Shown here piece after piece: positions 60,375 to 64,000 of a stretch of DNA of 64,000 nucleotides (position 1 is its first letter; each line of letters begins with the position of its first letter). This DNA comes from Eubacteriaceae bacterium (GTDB lineage Bacteria > Bacillota > Clostridia > Eubacteriales > Eubacteriaceae). Location: positions 17,853 through 81,852 of the forward strand of contig JASGLP010000005.1 of NCBI GenBank assembly GCA_030156895.1. The letters run 5' to 3'. Under the pieces are notes generated by a model, which worked only from the letters and a program-made list of their open reading frames with translations, did not search any database and was not told the origin of the DNA. The translations under genes and the position numbers were made by a program.

Positions 60375-61574
60375 ATGGGAAAAGCATTAATTATCGGTTG
60401 CGGCGGTGTTGCCAGTGTGGCCATTCATAAATGCTGTCAAAACAGCGAGGTGTTTTCAGAAATCTGTATTGCCAGCCGGACCAAAAGCAAGTGCGATGCA
60501 CTAAAAGCAAAACTTGATGGCGGAGCGACAAAAATCACCACTGCCCAGGTCAATGCTGATCACGTTGATGAGCTGACTGCGCTGATTGAAGAGGTAAAGC
60601 CCGACGTAGTATTAAATTTGGCTCTGCCTTATCAGGATTTGACTATTATGGATGCCTGTCTGGCCACCAAAACCCATTACGTCGATACGGCCAATTACGA
60701 GCCCGAAGATACCGCCAAATTTGAATATAAATGGCAGTGGGAATACCGGGAACGCTTTGAAAAAGCCGGGATTACGGCACTGCTGGGTAGCGGTTTTGAC
60801 CCGGGCGTGACCGGTGTTTTCTCGGCCTATGCGATGAAACATCAATTTGATGAGATTAATTACATCGATATTCTCGATGCCAACGCCGGTGATCATGGCT
60901 ATCCCTTTGCGACCAACTTCAATCCGGAAATTAATATTCGGGAAGTCACTGCCAACGGCAGCTATTGGGAAGAGGGACAGTGGATTGAAACCGAGCCGAT
61001 GGAAATCAAGCGGGTTTATAATTTTCCCGAAATTGGAGCTAAAGACATGTATCTGCTCCACCACGAAGAACTAGAATCACTGGGACAAAATATCAAGGGG
61101 ATCAAACGGATTCGCTTCTTTATGACCTTTGGACAAAGCTATCTAACCCATCTCAAATGCCTGGAAAACGTCGGCATGACCGCCATAGAGCCGATTGAAT
61201 TTGATGGCAAGATGATTGTACCGCTGCAGTTTTTAGCCGCTGTACTACCAGATCCTTCGACCCTGGGCCCCCGAACCAAAGGAAAAACAAATATCGGTTG
61301 CATCTTCCAGGGCAAAAAAGAGGGTAAGGATAAAACCTACTACCTTTACAATGTCTGTGATCACGAAGAATGCTACAAAGAGGTTGGTTCTCAGGCGATC
61401 TCTTATACGACCGGAGTGCCGGCGATGATCGGTGCGATGTTGGTGATGACCGGTCAGTGGCAAAAACCCGGCGTTTACAATATTGAAGAGTTCGATCCCG
61501 ATCCATTTATGGAAGCGTTAAACAAATGGGGATTGCCCTGGCAGGAAAGTTTTGCACCAGAGCTGGTTGATTAA
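60375..61574 (+). CDS. Carboxy(nor)spermidine dehydrogenase (saccharopine dehydrogenase family)
   Basis: A 399-residue NAD(P)H Rossmann protein: ALIIGCGGVASVAIHKCCQN, VVLNLALPYQDLTIMDACLA, GITALLGSGFDPGVTGVFSA. Saccharopine dehydrogenase homologues next to a carboxynorspermidine decarboxylase gene (here directly downstream) condense aspartate semialdehyde with putrescine or diaminopropane to carboxyspermidine or carboxynorspermidine. CAGGAGG precedes ATG 60375. Confidence 0.92.
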   Translation: MGKALIIGCGGVASVAIHKCCQNSEVFSEICIASRTKSKCDALKAKLDGGATKITTAQVNADHVDELTALIEEVKPDVVLNLALPYQDLTIMDACLATKTHYVDTANYEPEDTAKFEYKWQWEYRERFEKAGITALLGSGFDPGVTGVFSAYAMKHQFDEINYIDILDANAGDHGYPFATNFNPEINIREVTANGSYWEEGQWIETEPMEIKRVYNFPEIGAKDMYLLHHEELESLGQNIKGIKRIRFFMTFGQSYLTHLKCLENVGMTAIEPIEFDGKMIVPLQFLAAVLPDPSTLGPRTKGKTNIGCIFQGKKEGKDKTYYLYNVCDHEECYKEVGSQAISYTTGVPAMIGAMLVMTGQWQKPGVYNIEEFDPDPFMEALNKWGLPWQESFAPELVD

Positions 61575-61590
61575 GGATGGTCAAACACGG

Positions 61591-62727
61591 ATGGAATTAA
61601 AGGACGCCTTCAAGGAGCTGCCCACCCCCTGCTATCTTGTCGATGAAAGCCTGCTGATTAAAAACTTAAAAATTCTCGACCAGGTTCAAAAAGCCACGGG
61701 TTGTAAGATTTTGCTGGCCCAAAAAGCTTTTTCGATGTTTTCGCTTTACCCCCTGATCGGTCGCTACCTGGCCGGCACCACGGCCAGCGGACTCTTTGAG
61801 GCCCGCCTGGGTCACGAGGAAATGGGTGGGGAAACCCATGTCTTTGCCACCGCCTACCGGGAAGATGAGTTTGAGCAAATCACTAAATTCTGTGACCATA
61901 TCGTTTTTAATTCCCTTAACCAGTGGCAAAAATACAAGGATGCTGCACTCGAAGCCGACCGGGAATGCGGCATCCGGATCAATCCGGAATGCTCCACTCA
62001 GGATCACGCCATTTATGATCCCTGTTCACCGGGATCAAGGATGGGGGTAACCCGGGCCCAGTTTGTGCCGGAGCTGCTAGAAGGGATCAGTGGTCTGCAT
62101 TTTCATACCTTGTGCGAACAGAATGCCGATGCCTTGGAACAAACCCTGAAAGCGGTTGAAGAACAGTTTGGCGAATTTCTCCCGCAGTTGAAATGGCTCA
62201 ACTGCGGGGGTGGGCATCACATCACCCGGGATGACTATGATGTTGATAAACTGATTGCTACCATCAAGCGGATTCAGGAAACCTACGGGCTAAAGGTCTA
62301 TCTGGAACCGGGCGAAGCAGTGGCTCTTAACACCGGGTTTCTGGTGACGACGGTGTTGGATTTAGTTGATAACGGGGTTCACAACGTTATCCTCGATACC
62401 TCCGCCGCCTGTCATATGCCGGACGTGCTGGAAATGCCCTACCGGCCAACTATTATTGGGGCCGCCTTGCCGAGTCAAAAACCCTTTACCTATCGACTGG
62501 GCGGACCGACCTGCCTGGCCGGGGATATTATCGGTGACTACGCCTTTGATCAGCCACTTAAAATTGGGGATCGACTGGTATTCTGTGACATGGCGATTTA
62601 TTCGATGGTTAAAAATAACACCTTTAACGGTATGAATCTCCCCGCTATTGCCATATTTACCCAGGAAAAAACCATCCAGATGGTGAAACAGTTTGGATAT
62701 ATGGATTTTAAAAACCGATTGTCTTGA
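61591..62727 (+). CDS. nspC: Carboxynorspermidine/carboxyspermidine decarboxylase
   Basis: About 378 residues from ATG 61591, a PLP-dependent fold-type III (alanine racemase-like) decarboxylase. LPTPCYLVDESLLIKNLKIL begins the barrel, the PLP lysine is in ILLAQKAFSMFSLYP, then GLHFHTLCEQNADALE, LEPGEAVALNTGFLV and a C-terminal CDMAIYSMVKNNTFNGM. It decarboxylates carboxyspermidine to spermidine. Its last codons form the left arm of the operon terminator. Confidence 0.94.
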   Translation: MELKDAFKELPTPCYLVDESLLIKNLKILDQVQKATGCKILLAQKAFSMFSLYPLIGRYLAGTTASGLFEARLGHEEMGGETHVFATAYREDEFEQITKFCDHIVFNSLNQWQKYKDAALEADRECGIRINPECSTQDHAIYDPCSPGSRMGVTRAQFVPELLEGISGLHFHTLCEQNADALEQTLKAVEEQFGEFLPQLKWLNCGGGHHITRDDYDVDKLIATIKRIQETYGLKVYLEPGEAVALNTGFLVTTVLDLVDNGVHNVILDTSAACHMPDVLEMPYRPTIIGAALPSQKPFTYRLGGPTCLAGDIIGDYAFDQPLKIGDRLVFCDMAIYSMVKNNTFNGMNLPAIAIFTQEKTIQMVKQFGYMDFKNRLS

Positions 62728-62746
62728 AAGACAGTCGGTTTTTTTT
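62711..62746 (+). terminator. Terminator of the polyamine operon
   Basis: AAAACCGATTGTC, loop TTGAAA (holding the stop codon of the decarboxylase gene) and GACAGTCGGTT, followed by T's. Confidence 0.88.
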
Positions 62747-62838
62747 AAGGAATTTAGCTATTATCCGGATGAGTCTTTATGGTATAATGGCTCAAATAAG
62801 AATTATTCTAGGATGATTAGATAGCGAACAGGAGAAAC

Positions 62839-63417
62839 ATGATGATACATAAATTTGACCAAAAAAATAAACAAAAGCTAGATAATGAGTGGCGTCGGGA
62901 AAACCTGCCACCGGTTGAAACATTGAAAAATTTAGGCCTTAAAGAAACCGATAGTTTTGCCGATATCGGCTGTGGAATTGGATATTTCACCATTCCGGCA
63001 GCAAAGATGATCGGCAACAACAATGCCTATGCACTGGATACCTCACCAGAAATGCTGGAGGAGCTTGAACTTCGCAGCAAAGCAGCGGGTATCAAAAATA
63101 TTGAGATCGTAAAAACCCAGGATCTGGATCTGATGATTCCCGATGCGTCGGTCAGCTTTGGATTGATGGTCAATGTGATTCATGAAATAGTTGATAAAAA
63201 CCAATTTCTGGAAGAAAGCAGCCGGATTATCAGACCCGGAGGAAAGCTGGCCATTGTTGATTGGGAAAAAGCAGAAACAAAAACGGGTCCTCCTATTGAT
63301 CATCGGATTGGCAGTGATGAGGTGAAAACCATGCTAGCAGAGATTGGCTTTGAATGTCAGGAGATGATCAATATTGCCGAAACCTTCTATGGCCTGGTTT
63401 TTGTGAAAAATAATTAG
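62839..63417 (+). CDS. Class I SAM-dependent methyltransferase (UbiE-like)
   Basis: A 192-residue protein: FADIGCGIGYFTIPAAKMIG near residue 42, YALDTSPEMLEEL, a NVIHEIVDKNQFLEESSRII segment and IRPGGKLAIVDWEKAETKTG. The last resembles methyltransferases found with metal-responsive genes in anaerobes. GAACAGGAGAAAC precedes ATG 62839, and TATAAT lies at 62783-62788. It differs from the subfamily at the left end of the window. Substrate unknown. Confidence 0.85.
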   Translation: MMIHKFDQKNKQKLDNEWRRENLPPVETLKNLGLKETDSFADIGCGIGYFTIPAAKMIGNNNAYALDTSPEMLEELELRSKAAGIKNIEIVKTQDLDLMIPDASVSFGLMVNVIHEIVDKNQFLEESSRIIRPGGKLAIVDWEKAETKTGPPIDHRIGSDEVKTMLAEIGFECQEMINIAETFYGLVFVKNN

Positions 63418-63436
63418 AATAAACATGGGAGATCTG

Positions 63437-63826
63437 ATGGAGAAAGAAATGATTGAGATTATAAAAAACGATCAGTTTGCCAAACTTGTTGGATTGGAAC
63501 TGGTAAAGGTTGAACTGGGATATGCCGAAGTAAGAATGATGATCACAGAAAAGCATTTAAATGGGGTTGGCATCGTCCAGGGAGGCGCTCTCTTCACCCT
63601 GGCGGATTTTGCCTTTGCGGCGGCGGCAAACGCCGACGGTAAAGTGACCATCGGTATCAATGCCAATATCACCTATTCCAAACCAGCCAAGGGAAAAACG
63701 CTACTGGCCAAAGCCATGGAAACCTCTTCCAGCCGAAGCCTTTGCAACTATACTGTAGATATTTTTGATGAAGACAATGCAGTGTTGGTTGCAAAATTTA
63801 ATGCGACCGGGTTTATTAAGAACTAA
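63437..63826 (+). CDS. PaaI family hotdog-fold thioesterase
   Basis: About 129 residues from ATG 63437, with GGGAG upstream (63425 possible). The hotdog signature is LNGVGIVQGGALFTLADFAF, followed by INANITYSKPAKGKTLLAKA. It hydrolyses acyl-CoA thioesters, often aromatic ones, in the cytoplasm. It lies about 20 bases after the methyltransferase and is probably co-transcribed. Confidence 0.92.
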   Translation: MEKEMIEIIKNDQFAKLVGLELVKVELGYAEVRMMITEKHLNGVGIVQGGALFTLADFAFAAAANADGKVTIGINANITYSKPAKGKTLLAKAMETSSSRSLCNYTVDIFDEDNAVLVAKFNATGFIKN

Positions 63827-63875
63827 AGTGTTAGGATAAAGATTTAAAAAATAGAGCTTAAAAAGTATCGTAATT

Positions 63876-63907
63876 AAAAAGTGATGGGTTAGCCATCACT
63901 TTTTTTT
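63876..63907 (+). terminator. Terminator after the thioesterase gene
   Basis: AAAAAGTGATGG, loop GTTAG, CCATCACTTTTTTTT. Bases 63908-64000 beyond it contain a GGTCT/AGACC hairpin and no feature I can name. Confidence 0.88.
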
Positions 63908-64000
63908 GTTTGCGAGGCATGTTGCCGAGCTAATGGTCTGAAAGAAGACCTGTCACCTGGCTAATTGGGAAGACAAGCTGTAAGCAAGGGCGTTTCCGGC

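Noticed and set aside
60375..61574. Possible opine dehydrogenase of a metallophore pathway serving the Nik-type importers.
   Set aside because: It lies inside the polyamine operon next to nspC and matches the carboxyspermidine dehydrogenase type, not CntM-like enzymes.
63908..64000. Possible riboswitch at the right edge (GGTCT/AGACC hairpin and other short pairings).
   Set aside because: It is cut off by the window end and no known aptamer core could be recognised.

Overview
The window looks like the chromosome of a low-to-medium GC anaerobic Firmicute, most likely an acetogen of the Acetobacterium/Eubacteriaceae type. The evidence is a corrinoid-dependent O-demethylase operon (methyl-THF methyltransferase, corrinoid protein, UroD-like methyltransferase), heavy investment in corrinoid and metal uptake, ferredoxin and CcdA/TlpA redox genes, cobalamin and TPP riboswitches, and a Na+/K+-ATPase-like P-type pump. 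The genus is an inference; no rRNA or other marker gene is present.

Bases 1-21,990 are an uptake region. Two Opp/Nik-type ABC importers (1156-6343 and 9937-15240) and one BtuCDF/Fec-type importer (18971-21931, behind a cobalamin riboswitch at 17832-17975) are each interleaved with class I SAM-dependent methyltransferases: six genes with seven methyltransferase domains, one of them a cut-off two-domain protein at the left edge. A flavodoxin, a DUF5320 protein, a metallo-beta-lactamase protein and a flavin reductase lie between them. The methyltransferase substrate is unknown; a methylated metal ligand or corrinoid processing are the obvious guesses.

Bases 22,000-25,310 hold yjdF with a probable yjdF riboswitch, then two near-duplicate YihY/BrkB membrane protein genes. 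The first is frameshifted by one base, and the pair flanks a graveyard with relics of a catalase and an amino-acid binding protein. Bases 25,490-29,720 carry thioredoxin, a Crp/Fnr regulator, an Eis-like acetyltransferase and a leftward ferredoxin-ccdA-tlpA-DUF6132 operon with a 21-bp TGTGA/TCACA dyad upstream. Bases 29,990-33,180 are a TPP-riboswitch thiM-thiE-HAD-thiD operon. Next come an HD-GYP relic and an EamA transporter with a histidine-rich tail.

Bases 34,640-37,530 are the O-demethylase operon, behind a promoter flanked by two ACCGGT dyads. Then follow pdxST (leftward), a P2C-like cation ATPase with two TrkA-type proteins, an REC-HD-GYP protein with a large hybrid histidine kinase, and a LysR regulator divergent from an aldo/keto reductase, an OFA-type MFS carrier and an old-yellow-enzyme reductase. 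A small ECF sigma factor cluster follows.

Bases 55,748-62,746 are a polyamine locus. A roughly 415-nt strongly structured, terminator-ended RNA region with no assigned family precedes speD, then speA, speE, speB, carboxy(nor)spermidine dehydrogenase and decarboxylase. This encodes arginine to agmatine to putrescine, plus two independent routes to spermidine. A further methyltransferase and a PaaI-type thioesterase close the window.
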